This document shows, piece by piece, positions 1 to 7,646 of a stretch of DNA of 64,000 bases (within the stretch, counting starts at the first letter, position 1; each line of letters starts with the position of its first letter). The stretch lies in the NCBI GenBank assembly GCA_900316835.1, contig ONEL01000011.1, forward strand, positions 29,379-93,378, given 5' to 3'. Source of the stretch: an uncultured Prevotellaceae bacterium. Lineage in GTDB: Bacteria > Bacteroidota > Bacteroidia > Bacteroidales > Muribaculaceae. Made by a program: the position numbers and the translations under genes. A model generated the notes under the pieces. The model made no database searches. It was not told where the DNA came from and saw nothing but the letters and a program-made list of their open reading frames with translations.

Positions 1-465
1 CATCCTTTCCCCACACCATTCTATTTCTCAGCTGGTCTTTTTGCCGGCAACCGCACTTTCCTGCACTTCCGCAACACTAACGAGGGAGCGTTAGAGTCGC
101 TCTACGATGCCAATAAAAAGGTTGAAGACTACAACGCGCTGTACCATACCAACTATCCACCCGTGGGACTCAAGTTTGGTGACTATGTGTTTACCGCTGA
201 TGAGAACTACAACATCGATGTGAAGATGAGAACATGGGCTGTGAAACCCTATCTGGGTATAGGATTTGGGCAAAGCATGGCACGTCATCACCGCTTGAGT
301 GTCGCTGTTGATGCGGGTCTTCTGTTCTGGGGTTCGCCACAGTTTGTCTTTAACAATGGTAAGAAAATTAAATCTACCTCAAAGGAATCGGGCATTACAC
401 ACTTTATCTCGTGGTTTAGTGCTTACCCCATGATACAAATACGCCTAGCCTACAAGATATTTTAA
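1..465 (+). CDS. C-terminal part of an outer-membrane beta-barrel protein (5' truncated)
   Basis: The frame is open from base 1 to the TAA at 463-465, so the window catches about the last 154 residues of a larger protein. The visible part alternates aromatic and polar residues in beta-strand fashion (RTWAVKPYLGIGFGQ, LSVAVDAGLLFW) and ends in QIRLAYKIF, with the terminal Phe typical of barrels inserted by BamA. This fits a PorT/OmpA-like outer-membrane barrel of Bacteroidetes. The N-terminus and signal peptide lie outside the window, so the subfamily cannot be named. A strong hairpin with a T-rich tail follows at 537-570. Confidence 0.6.
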   Translation, partial: HPFPTPFYFSAGLFAGNRTFLHFRNTNEGALESLYDANKKVEDYNALYHTNYPPVGLKFGDYVFTADENYNIDVKMRTWAVKPYLGIGFGQSMARHHRLSVAVDAGLLFWGSPQFVFNNGKKIKSTSKESGITHFISWFSAYPMIQIRLAYKIF

Positions 466-480
466 TGCGTCCACAAGCTC

Positions 481-500
481 TTGCCACCTAGAGGTGGCAA
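481..500. repeat. short perfect hairpin downstream of the barrel gene
   Basis: TTGCCACC-TAGA-GGTGGCAA forms an 8-bp stem with a 4-nt loop 16 bases after the stop codon. No T-run follows, so it is more likely an mRNA 3'-end stabiliser or part of the hairpin-rich intergenic material further right than a terminator by itself. Confidence 0.45.
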
Positions 501-536
501 TGGTGTAATTGACTGGAAATAGTTTTATATGAGACG

Positions 537-570
537 AACCTAGGATGCCGGCTGTGACATCCTAGGTTTT
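537..570 (+). terminator. intrinsic terminator of the barrel gene
   Basis: An 11-bp stem, AACCTAGGATG (537-547) with CATCCTAGGTT (558-568), encloses a 10-nt loop and is followed by TTATATT. It is correctly placed to end transcription of the gene stopping at 465. Confidence 0.7.
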
Positions 571-620
571 ATATTAACGTGAGCGTTGTTATTAAATTTG
601 TCATTTTTAATCATTACTTT

Positions 621-728
621 AGCAACTCCCCCTCTAAGTTAGAGCGGGTCGGGGGAAGTATGTCACCTCATTTGATAGTTATCATACTCCTCAGTCGCTC
701 CGCGACAGCTCCTCTATCTTAGAGGAGC
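621..728. repeat. intergenic train of small hairpins (REP-like)
   Basis: No gene is visible here. Three palindromes follow one another: CTCTAA/TTAGAG around 632-644, GTCGC-TCC-GCGAC at 694-706, and the 9-bp stem GCTCCTCTA-TCT-TAGAGGAGC at 708-728. Read on the minus strand the last two loops are GGA and AGA. The same layout (short perfect stems, purine triloops, close spacing) recurs at 3761-4051 and 41721-41877. Mobile REP/BIME-like origin is inference. Confidence 0.55.
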
Positions 729-762
729 AGCCTGATATACAGCTGTTTATTTTCGTAGCAAC

Positions 763-796
763 TGAGGGTGTGCCAATTTTTTTTGGCACACCCTCA
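763..796. terminator. bidirectional terminator-like hairpin
   Basis: TGAGGGTGTGCCAA (763-776) pairs perfectly with TTGGCACACCCTCA (783-796) around a T-only loop. It sits just past the 3' end of the minus-strand tRNA-Gly, so it probably ends that transcript. Its core GGTGTGCCA is nearly the same as the cores of the hairpins at 18698-18727 and 27528-27570. Confidence 0.65.
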
Positions 797-809
797 ATTC
801 TAAAACTAG

Positions 810-882
810 AGCGGTAGACGGGGCTCGAACCCGCGGCCCTCAGCTTGGGAAGCTGATGCTCTACCAACTGAGCTACTACCGC
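810..882 (-). tRNA. tRNA-Gly, anticodon CCC
   Basis: The minus strand folds as a standard cloverleaf: acceptor GCGGTAG/CTACCGC, D-arm AGCTCAGTTGGTAGAGC, anticodon stem TCAGC/GCTGA with loop TTCCCAA (anticodon CCC, Gly), and T-arm GGGTTCGAGCCCC. The discriminator is T, as usual for tRNA-Gly. The 3' CCA is not encoded. Confidence 0.93.
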
Positions 883-963
883 ATTATATGTGTTTCTTTT
901 TCACAGGTGGGGGGGGCGCTTGTCGTTTTTCTTGGCGCTTCGTGCTGTGTGATAATTTCAAGT

Positions 964-1341
964 TTATTCAGCCTTCTGGATGCTGATGACGCTATCGCCG
1001 TTAGTTGCTGTCTTTATATACTTAATGGTAATCTTGTCGTCAATCGACCAGTTATAGAACAATTCGCTATTGTTGCGGTCAAGTTGTGGATAAGAGAATT
1101 CTATAGTGCTGTCGGGCGAAACTTCTACCCACACGCTGTTCATCGCGCCATCCATTACTTTTCCTGTGATGGTGAGCACGTTAGCGTTGCTATCGGCTGG
1201 CTCTGTGACCACTTTGGCTGGGATAACCACAGTGTCGAGAGTGTCGCTGTGCTTTGTCTCGTTGCTACATCCCTCGAGCGTTGTGCCAATTGTTATTGAC
1301 GCAACCACAAGTGCCAGCGCTGAAAGTAGAATTTTTTTCAT
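964..1341 (-). CDS. small hypothetical lipoprotein
   Basis: Starting at the ATG at 1341 gives 125 residues beginning MKKILLSALALVVAS, a clear signal peptide ending in the lipobox LEGC, so the Cys is predicted to be lipidated and the mature protein anchored to the inner or outer membrane. An in-frame start 20 codons upstream would bury the signal peptide and is rejected. The mature part (about 100 residues) has beta-rich text such as TITGKVMDGAMNSVWVEV and ITIKYIKTATNGDSVISI, which suggests a small beta domain; I do not recognise the family. It lies between the tRNA and a TerB-like gene on the same strand. Confidence 0.65.
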   Translation of the reverse strand: MKKILLSALALVVASITIGTTLEGCSNETKHSDTLDTVVIPAKVVTEPADSNANVLTITGKVMDGAMNSVWVEVSPDSTIEFSYPQLDRNNSELFYNWSIDDKITIKYIKTATNGDSVISIQKAE

Positions 1342-1427
1342 TGTTCCTGCTGAATTATTTAAAAGCGATGCAAAGTTATACTTTTTAGCTGAATGTAGCA
1401 AGAAAAAGTTGTTATAAAAATTGTGTT

Positions 1428-1763
1428 TTATATTTGTGTTAAGAGTTTGTCAATGCCAATTTTTTTGCAAACGTGGTTGAGAAGAGCTATTTCGGCATCA
1501 TCGACTTTATTGTCGCTGTCGATAAGTTCTACCATCAGTTGAGCAAGTTCAAGTTTTTTATCATCGGTCATGCCCGTTAGCACTTCCACGGCGTGCTCGC
1601 ACTTGAGCCCGTGTCCCACGACAAATGTGGAGTGGTCGATTTGCAGCCTGTGGCAGATGTGGTTGAAAGTTATCATCTCCTCATAGGCTATCTGGCTATC
1701 GGAGTTTGCCATTTCTATTAGCAGGCTCACAATGGCTATTTTCTCTTGATTAGTAAACTTCAT
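1428..1763 (-). CDS. TerB-like helical protein
   Basis: The chosen start (ATG at 1763) gives 111 residues. The sequence is all-helical in two similar halves: residues 1-50 with EKIAIVSLLIEMANSDSQI and residues 60-111 with LELAQLMVELIDSDNKVDDAE. This duplicated acidic D-x-D-x(2)-D/E pattern matches the TerB (tellurite resistance/DjlA N-terminal) fold that binds metal and docks to other proteins. An upstream in-frame ATG at 1811 is rejected because the extra codons fall inside a terminator hairpin (1773-1812). No ter operon genes are nearby, so no tellurite role should be assumed. Confidence 0.6.
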   Translation of the reverse strand: MKFTNQEKIAIVSLLIEMANSDSQIAYEEMITFNHICHRLQIDHSTFVVGHGLKCEHAVEVLTGMTDDKKLELAQLMVELIDSDNKVDDAEIALLNHVCKKIGIDKLLTQI

Positions 1764-1772
1764 GATTGTTTC

Positions 1773-1812
1773 TAAAAAGTGAGCCTCGCACTGTGGCAGT
1801 GTAAGGCTCACT
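1773..1812 (-). terminator. intrinsic terminator of the inositol-phosphate synthase gene
   Basis: On the minus strand AGTGAGCCT (1804-1812) pairs with AGGCTCACT (1778-1786), with an inner CACTG/CAGTG stem, followed by TTTTT. It ends the transcript of the gene at 1870-3177 and lies only about 10 bases before the start of the TerB-like gene. Confidence 0.75.
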
Positions 1813-1869
1813 ATATGGATATAAATTTAGTGTATTTTATTTTTTTAGGAATGGGACTATAAAAAGTTT

Positions 1870-3177
1870 TTAGTCGATTTCCTCGTCGGCCTCGTAACCG
1901 CCCATCTCGCGGATGGCGTTCTTGAGCATAACATACTGTTGGAACAGGTGGTTAACGGGGATCTCGTCAACTGTATAGTCGTGCATTGGGCTCTTGAGGA
2001 AGAAGCTCAGGAAGCGTTGAGTGCCATAGCGTCCGGCGCGGTGAGCAAGGTCCATGAGCAAGCACAGGTCGAGGCACAGGGGCGCTGCCAGGATAGAGTC
2101 GCGGCACAGGAAGTTGATCTTAATCTGCATGGGGTAGCCCATCCAACCAAAGATGTCGATGTTGTCCCAGCCTTCCTTGTTGTCGTTGCGAGGTGGATAG
2201 TAGTTAATGCGCACCTTGTGGAAGTAGTCGGTGTAGAGGTCGGGTTGCTTATCGGCCACGAGGATTGATTCCAGTGTAGAGAGCTTACTAACCTCCTTGG
2301 TGCGGAAGTTGGCTGGCTCATCAAGCACGAGACCATCGCGGTTACCCAGGATGTTGGTTGAGAACCATCCGCTCAAGCCCAGCATGCGAGTGCCAATGAT
2401 TGGAGCGAAACCACTCTTAACCAGTGTTTGGCCAGTCTTGAAGTCCTTGCCTGCGATGGGCACCTTAGTCTCCTCGCTCAGTTGCCACATTGCGGGAATG
2501 TCGACGGTGGTGTTAGGAGCACCCATAATGAATGGGCAGTCTTCCTTGAGTGCTGCATAGGCATAGCACATTGAGGGGGCGATGTGGTCTACATCGTTAG
2601 CCTTCATGGCTGCCTCAAGCTGCTCAATAGTATAATGTACGTTCTTGTCGGGAGCTACGTAAATCTCGGTCGATGCGGCCCAGAGTACTACCACGCGGTC
2701 AACGCCTGTCTCCTTCTTGAAGTTGCGGATGTCCTCACGCACTTGCTCCATCATGTCCCAGCGGTCCTTGCATTGCTTCACGTTGTCGCCATCGAGGCGC
2801 TTTGCGTAGTTCTTGTCAAATGCAGCCTTGAGGGGCTTAATCTTGAGAAGCTCGTCTTTAACTGGCTCGATATCTTTTTCCTTAAGCACCTCGGCGTTGA
2901 TAGCGCTCTCGTAGGCGTTAGCAGGATATACGTCCCAAGCAGCAAACACGATGTCGTCAAGCTTAGCAATGGGGGCGATTTCGTTGTAGTGCAAGTATTT
3001 CTTGTTCTCTCCACGTCCTACACGGATTTTGTCGTACTGAGTCATTGAGCCAACAGGCTTTGCCAGACCCTTGCGTGTCATCATGACACCAGTCATAAAA
3101 GTGGTGCTAACTGCACCCAGACCTACTACCATAATACCTAACTTGCCGGTAGCGGGTTTTACATTTGAATTGCTCAT
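1870..3177 (-). CDS. ino1: myo-inositol-1-phosphate synthase
   Basis: 435 residues, full length for the bacterial type. It converts glucose-6-phosphate to 1D-myo-inositol 3-phosphate using NAD as an internal redox cofactor. The N-terminal Rossmann glycine loop is GIMVVGLGAVSTTFMTGV (about residues 14-31), followed by the family blocks AAWDVYPANAYESA and VVVLWAASTEI; the central part contains IGTRMLGLSGWFSTNILGN-type text and a catalytic segment PMQIKINFLCRDSILAAPL. In gut Bacteroidetes this enzyme feeds inositol-lipid synthesis; the CDP-alcohol phosphatidyltransferase and companion genes at 4148-7572 on the same strand support that here. It has its own terminator, and the 970-bp gap upstream suggests its own promoter. 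Confidence 0.95.
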   Translation of the reverse strand: MSNSNVKPATGKLGIMVVGLGAVSTTFMTGVMMTRKGLAKPVGSMTQYDKIRVGRGENKKYLHYNEIAPIAKLDDIVFAAWDVYPANAYESAINAEVLKEKDIEPVKDELLKIKPLKAAFDKNYAKRLDGDNVKQCKDRWDMMEQVREDIRNFKKETGVDRVVVLWAASTEIYVAPDKNVHYTIEQLEAAMKANDVDHIAPSMCYAYAALKEDCPFIMGAPNTTVDIPAMWQLSEETKVPIAGKDFKTGQTLVKSGFAPIIGTRMLGLSGWFSTNILGNRDGLVLDEPANFRTKEVSKLSTLESILVADKQPDLYTDYFHKVRINYYPPRNDNKEGWDNIDIFGWMGYPMQIKINFLCRDSILAAPLCLDLCLLMDLAHRAGRYGTQRFLSFFLKSPMHDYTVDEIPVNHLFQQYVMLKNAIREMGGYEADEEID

Positions 3178-3760
3178 AGTGAAATAGTTAATGTTATCTT
3201 ACTGTTTGATTTATAGTCTCTTTTTTTGCCTATTTTTTTGCTTTTTGCGAAAAAAGCGCTGTAAAAGTACTGCCTTTTTCTAAACCAAAAAAATATTTAA
3301 ACAACTTTATTAGTTAAATATGTCCAACAAAGTGCCCGATTGGTGAATTTAACTTAATTTTTACATACGAATAGGAAATTTTGGTTAATGAACTAGAATG
3401 CTACCTCCACATTTTTGACGTCTAAAACGGTAGAATTTGCAATTTTCTTATAGGACTTGGTAAGGGTTGCAAAGGTTTAATACCAAAGTGCGATTTTTGG
3501 ACAAATTTTGTGGTGATTTGGAAAACCCGATGGTGTAATGTGTTGATTTATAGGCAAAAAACACCGCTCCTGTTTTCCGCGCTAGTTAATTGTTGAGAAA
3601 AAAGTCATCTTATAATCAGTGATATAGCCCAAGAAATTTGAAAAATGGCGTGTCCCGTTCAGTAAATTACAGTTTTTTTAAAAATAAAAGTCAAATTAAG
3701 AACATACTATCTTCGTTGACTTTTGACTTGAATAAATTGTAATTAAACGATTTAGGCAGA
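3178..3760. other. AT-rich intergenic region, no gene seen
   Basis: Upstream region of the inositol-phosphate synthase gene. It is AT-rich, has stop codons in all frames and no convincing coding sequence. It is likely to hold the ino1 promoter, but I could not fix a clear -33/-7 pair. From 3761 it passes into a dense train of hairpins. Confidence 0.5.
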
Positions 3761-4051
3761 TTGCGTCGGTGACGCAAAATGCATCGGAGATGCTATTTGT
3801 CGCTAAGACCATGCAAGAGGGTTGAAGACCCTCGCAGCTTGGTCCATACCTCATCAAATGAAAGGTGCGCCGAAGGCGAACTTCGTCATCAATCCGTACT
3901 GAGTCTTTTATCGGTTAATGTCCGATTGAAGTTCCTCTACGAGGCACATAGATAATTGATTTACAAGGACCAAGCTGCGTCCCCCTTCGGGGCTCTTGCA
4001 TGGTCTTACCATAGAAGTCGGGTCTCCGACCCGCCCAGCATCATCGATGCT
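3761..4051. repeat. train of seven small hairpins inside a long inverted repeat
   Basis: Consecutive short palindromes: TTGCGTC-GGT-GACGCAA (3761-3777), GCATC-GGA-GATGC (3781-3793), GAGGGT/ACCCTC (3817-3833), CGCC-GAA-GGCG (3868-3878), CCCC-TTC-GGGG (3982-3992), GTCGG-GTCT-CCGAC (4017-4030) and AGCATC-ATC-GATGCT (4037-4051). In addition a 42-bp arm at 3804-3845 (TAAGACCATGCAAGAG...) is repeated inverted at 3967-4008 (...CTCTTGCATGGTCTTA), with both ends of the arms matching and the middle degenerate. No protein-coding frame fits. It could be a non-autonomous mobile element or a structured RNA; which one cannot be decided from one copy. Confidence 0.6.
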
Positions 4052-4147
4052 TTTACCCTTATCGTTGGTCGTGTCCCATTGCGGAAAACAGGAAAACACA
4101 CCGTTCACGATGACGCTTGCGGTGTGTAGTTTAATGGTTGCTGATAT

Positions 4148-4855
4148 CTATTTTATATTCAATAGCTGTAGCACTTCGTTTAGCGACTTGATGGTGCCGG
4201 GGTGGGTTTGGGCATCTTCGTCGGCGGTCCACCCTTTGCCTTTGAGCCACAGTGTGTGGCAACCTAGCGACTCGGCGGGAAGAATATCTTTCTTGAGGCT
4301 ATCGCCCACGATGAGTACCTCGCCAGGCTCGAGTTCCAGCACATCTACTCCCAGGCGGAAGATGACAGGATTGGGTTTGCGCACTCCCACCACGGCACTC
4401 TCAATCACTCCCTTGAAATACTTGCGCAGGTCGAAGTCGCGCAACACGCTATCCACGTTGCCGTAGAAGTTGCTCACGAGCATCATCGGGTAGCGCTGTG
4501 AGAGTTCTTCAAGCACCGGTCTGGCTTCTTCAATCGAGGAGCGGGCTGCATCGTAGCAGTATTGCGCCACTTGTTGCGCCATGGGCTCGATGTTGTCGCT
4601 GTGCAGATGCCCGTTGTTGACAAGGTCTTGGAGCTCAATGCGCATTTTCTTGAGTAGCAGGTCGTGGAAGTTGTCATTTGGCATGATGTGTCGCACGCGT
4701 GCCAGCTCTCGCTCGGCGATGACGTAGCTGTCGCGGAATTGTTCTTTAGTGACTGGAACTTTTGCAACTTGGTATCCGTCCCAAATCACCTCGCTCCAGT
4801 GCACTCCGCGACTGTCGATGGTGCCGCCATAGTCGAAAATTATACCTTTTATCAT
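4148..4855 (-). CDS. HAD-superfamily hydrolase (probable phosphatase)
   Basis: 235 residues, subfamily IA layout. Motif I is IIFDYGGTID at residues 5-14: the nucleophile Asp (D8) is present, but the second Asp of the usual DxDGT is Gly, as in YihX-type members. Motif II is MLVSNFYG, motif III is the Lys of VGVRKPNPVIF, and motif IV is VLIVGDSLKKDILPA. The cap between motifs I and II is helical. The substrate is unknown; its place at the end of a run with a CDP-alcohol phosphatidyltransferase and a nucleotidyltransferase makes a sugar/polyol-phosphate or phosphatidyl-polyol-phosphate phosphatase attractive (inference). The gap to the next upstream gene is about 100 bp. Confidence 0.8.
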   Translation of the reverse strand: MIKGIIFDYGGTIDSRGVHWSEVIWDGYQVAKVPVTKEQFRDSYVIAERELARVRHIMPNDNFHDLLLKKMRIELQDLVNNGHLHSDNIEPMAQQVAQYCYDAARSSIEEARPVLEELSQRYPMMLVSNFYGNVDSVLRDFDLRKYFKGVIESAVVGVRKPNPVIFRLGVDVLELEPGEVLIVGDSLKKDILPAESLGCHTLWLKGKGWTADEDAQTHPGTIKSLNEVLQLLNIK

Positions 4856-4951
4856 AATTTAGAAAACGAGTAGAGAAGTGTGGAAGTCGACGAGATGACT
4901 AGGCGTTAATGTGATGCCCGGTTAATGATTTTCTCGCCTTCTTCAACGCTA

Positions 4952-5911
4952 TTAGTTATTGTATTTACCTACTTTAAGGTCGTTAGTGAGCTTGCGGCAC
5001 AAGCTTTCGTGACGGCCTATCATGTAAACAAGCATCGTGTTGAGCACGACGAGCTCGAATGCGAAGTATAACCAGGGGATGCGTATGATCACCGATATGA
5101 ACATGGCAATGGTGCGAGTGTTAAAGGTGAGCATGTTAGTGTACTTCATCAGTGGCAGGCTCAGGCGACGGAAGTCATCGCGGAACTGCTGGGGAGCCAT
5201 TTGGTCACCAAATTGGTTTCTCAGTTCGCTACGCAGGCGTTGCATGGCGGGAGTAAGGCGTTCCTGGTTGGCTGTGTAGTTGCGATAGAAGAACATGGTG
5301 ATGCGCTTAAAACCTGTGGTTTGTTTTATTTGCTCGTCAAGTTTATCGGTGCTCTCGAGTTCGCTGCCGCTTTCTCCCTTGAGGAAATAAAGATGGAACT
5401 GGCGGTAGTAGTCGGCCATAGCGCATTGCAGAGCATGGCTCACTCCAGCGGTGATGGCGAGAGTCCATATCACCCAGGGATGCCCAGAGAAGAAGTCGCC
5501 AAGCCATGCGTCGCCAAAGTGCAACTCACGGAATACAAGCGCAAAATATATCGCAAATGCCCAGAAGTCGCCACTCACACCGTCGAGTATGCGACCAATT
5601 TGTGAATACTGTTTTGTGAGGCGTGCCAGCTGGCCGTCGGCACTGTCGTAGGTGTTGGCCCAGATGATGAGGAAAATACCCACATAGTTGAGCCAGATGA
5701 GTGGTGACGCTCCAAAGTAGAGCAAAATGCCTCCAGCCACGCCCAGGAAGATGGAAGCGATGGTAACAGCATTGGGCTTAATGCCCAGTTTTGAGAAGAG
5801 CACGGCCCAAGCAAATCCTAGTGGGCGGTAGAACCACAGGTCGATGGTTTCCTCGGTGTCCATCGACTTTAGCGATTCATTATATTGTTGTTTTAGTTCC
5901 TTTAAGTTCAT
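4952..5911 (-). CDS. CDP-alcohol phosphatidyltransferase family membrane enzyme
   Basis: 319 residues. It carries the CDP-alcohol phosphotransferase signature around residues 92-116: DSADGQLARLTKQYSQIGR followed by ILDGVSGD, i.e. DG(x2)AR(x8)G(x3)D with the last Asp spaced by four rather than three residues. Membrane segments flank it (ILLYFGASPLIWLNYVGIF, FWAFAIYFALVF, WVIWTLAITAGV, and a C-terminal pair). Such enzymes move a phospho-alcohol from a CDP-carrier, e.g. making phosphatidylinositol-phosphate from CDP-diacylglycerol. The nearby inositol-phosphate synthase makes an inositol-lipid product likely (inference). A soluble insert of about 70 residues (after residue 170) with many charged residues is unusual for the minimal family. 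Likely co-transcribed with the ATP-grasp gene 52 bp upstream. Confidence 0.85.
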   Translation of the reverse strand: MNLKELKQQYNESLKSMDTEETIDLWFYRPLGFAWAVLFSKLGIKPNAVTIASIFLGVAGGILLYFGASPLIWLNYVGIFLIIWANTYDSADGQLARLTKQYSQIGRILDGVSGDFWAFAIYFALVFRELHFGDAWLGDFFSGHPWVIWTLAITAGVSHALQCAMADYYRQFHLYFLKGESGSELESTDKLDEQIKQTTGFKRITMFFYRNYTANQERLTPAMQRLRSELRNQFGDQMAPQQFRDDFRRLSLPLMKYTNMLTFNTRTIAMFISVIIRIPWLYFAFELVVLNTMLVYMIGRHESLCRKLTNDLKVGKYNN

Positions 5912-5963
5912 TATTCAAGTAGATTTATAACTTTATTTATTGATATTGGAATTATGCATTAAC

Positions 5964-6824
5964 TCATCGGTTCTTAATGATGCTTATAATGCGTTTTGCG
6001 ATGTGTGGAGCGGCATCGTAGCGACAGGGAGCAAAGCTGGGCCAGTCGTTGAAGTCGATAATTTTTATATCACCGTCTTTGCCCACAATGCAGTCGCCAC
6101 CATAAATTTCCACATTTAGCTCATCGGCGGCACGATTGCAAATGGTCTTGAGATGCTTGACGTCAAATTTCAAGCCCTGTGACTTGCCGTTGATAGCCTC
6201 GTGTCCATACTTGCTATGTCCCTCATCAAAGGGGTAGAACCAGAAGAAATAGTTGGTGCCGCGCACACCATAGAACTTGATGAGGTCGCCCACCAGGTGC
6301 ACGTTGATAACGGCACGCTTGATGCCACGCAAGAAGTATTCTTGCAGCACTTCTTGAGCTTCCTCGCTGTGGCGCACGTAGCTCACATCCTCCTTGTGCA
6401 TGGCATGGAAGTCGCCACGTTTTATCCAGCAACTTTGGAAGCCGCTTTTCTCAAGGCGATCTTTCACCACCTCATTAGTGTTTACAATGAGGCTGTCGGG
6501 GTAGGGAATGCCGTTTCCCAGTAAGATGCGTGTCATGCGCTCGCGGGTGCAGTTTTCAATACCAAACCCCGAGTTTATCACTAGTCTTCCTGCGTTTTCC
6601 AGTTGCTGCAGCTTCATTATTGAGCTGTGCTCGCGACACATGTTGACGATGATGTCCTCTTTCAAGTCACTGCTGTTGAACTGTTCCTCGCTGTAGGTGT
6701 TTACTATGCATCCTCGCTTGCGCAACTGCTCGGCGACAGCATTAAAAATTGCTGTGTCGTTGCCTATGTGGTTGGGTGAATAGGCTCCAGCCCTCATTAT
6801 TCCCGCAATATTAATCTCGGCCAT
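5964..6824 (-). CDS. ATP-grasp-like enzyme of unknown substrate
   Basis: 286 residues. The C-terminal half ends in an ATP-grasp-like metal site, VEIYGGDCIVGKDGDIKIID followed by FNDWPSF (about residues 238-265), where Asp, Asp and Asn stand where RimK/ITPK-type proteins have their magnesium ligands. The middle has the lysine segment CWIKRGDFHAM. The N-terminal part (residues 1-95) is a pre-ATP-grasp Rossmann-like domain with NHIGNDTAIFNAVAEQL. Family members ligate carboxylates or, in the ITPK branch, phosphorylate inositol phosphates; which applies cannot be read from the sequence. It sits between a nucleotidyltransferase and a CDP-alcohol phosphatidyltransferase with gaps of about 50 bp, so a step in the same lipid head-group pathway is probable. 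Confidence 0.65.
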   Translation of the reverse strand: MAEINIAGIMRAGAYSPNHIGNDTAIFNAVAEQLRKRGCIVNTYSEEQFNSSDLKEDIIVNMCREHSSIMKLQQLENAGRLVINSGFGIENCTRERMTRILLGNGIPYPDSLIVNTNEVVKDRLEKSGFQSCWIKRGDFHAMHKEDVSYVRHSEEAQEVLQEYFLRGIKRAVINVHLVGDLIKFYGVRGTNYFFWFYPFDEGHSKYGHEAINGKSQGLKFDVKHLKTICNRAADELNVEIYGGDCIVGKDGDIKIIDFNDWPSFAPCRYDAAPHIAKRIISIIKNR

Positions 6825-6870
6825 AACAAATAATAATTAAGGTGTGTTGTGTGGATATCAATGTTTTTCT

Positions 6871-7572
6871 TTATTTCTCGTTGATGAAGCGTTGTGCCAC
6901 CTCTATGTCACTGGCGTGGTCAACGTCGATAATCTTGTCGATGCTGAATGCTTTGAGTCTCATGCCGGCGGCAATGAGCGCGCGCTGGAAGTTGCGCATG
7001 CGCGAGATGCCTTGCTCAATGCAATCGTTGAGAACAGGGAACGCGCTGTCGCTCATGGCATAAATGCCTCCCGACACATATTTTGCTCCGTCAAACTCCT
7101 TGTCACAGAATGCCTTGATGTTCATCTTGCTGTCAACGTCGACATAGAGGGGTTTCTCGTCCTCGATGAATGGTGTCACAGCCCACATGCCATCGTGGCT
7201 GGTATCGGCTTCGAAGGCGTGGATATAGCGTGCAAAGTCTTCCTCGCGGAAAATGGTGTCGACAGTGGTAAGGCAAAACTTGCCTGGAGCCATCACCTTG
7301 CTCAGTTCCCAAAAGCTGTGCATTGAGCTAGGCGTTGACTTTATCACTAAGTTGAGTGGCACATCAAGTTGTAACGACTTGACGAAGTCCTTTACCTCGG
7401 GCATGAAGTCGTTAATGATGATTGAAATGCTCTGTGCGTTGCAACGTGTGAAGATGTTGATAAGCCTCAAGATCATGGGCTCACCATTGAGTTCTACCAG
7501 TGGCTTGGGGCGGGCTACTCCTTCTTGTGCGAGCCTTGAGCCCTCGCCTGCTGCTATTATTGCGTAGTGCAT
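6871..7572 (-). CDS. sugar/polyol-phosphate nucleotidyltransferase
   Basis: 233 residues of the NTP-transferase (GT-A-like) fold. The N-terminus AIIAAGEGSRLAQEGVARPK is the nucleotide-binding signature (G-x-G-x-R...PKP), followed by PLVELNGEPMI; an acidic residue pair in CLTTVDTIF replaces the usual G/D-D metal motif. The C-terminus continues to DKIIDVDHASDIEVAQ, typical of the single-domain type (MobA/LicC/inositol-phosphate cytidylyltransferase-like). It would activate a phosphorylated alcohol with CTP or another NTP. In the same operon as a CDP-alcohol phosphatidyltransferase this recalls the archaeal inositol-1-phosphate cytidylyltransferase / di-myo-inositol-phosphate-phosphate synthase pair, an inference from context only. 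Confidence 0.78.
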   Translation of the reverse strand: MHYAIIAAGEGSRLAQEGVARPKPLVELNGEPMILRLINIFTRCNAQSISIIINDFMPEVKDFVKSLQLDVPLNLVIKSTPSSMHSFWELSKVMAPGKFCLTTVDTIFREEDFARYIHAFEADTSHDGMWAVTPFIEDEKPLYVDVDSKMNIKAFCDKEFDGAKYVSGGIYAMSDSAFPVLNDCIEQGISRMRNFQRALIAAGMRLKAFSIDKIIDVDHASDIEVAQRFINEK

Positions 7573-7646
7573 AGTCTTTTCCGAAAATGAATTAATGGAG
7601 TTATTGGTTTAATGGAGTTAAAAGTTTAGCACTTTATTCTCAGTTC

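Noticed and set aside
2584..3048. Long plus-strand open frame inside the inositol-phosphate synthase gene (154 codons)
   Set aside because: Antisense shadow of a well-conserved gene; the translation has no family features.
3908..4108. 66-codon minus-strand frame in the hairpin train
   Set aside because: Overlaps several perfect palindromes and the inverted repeat; the product is not protein-like.
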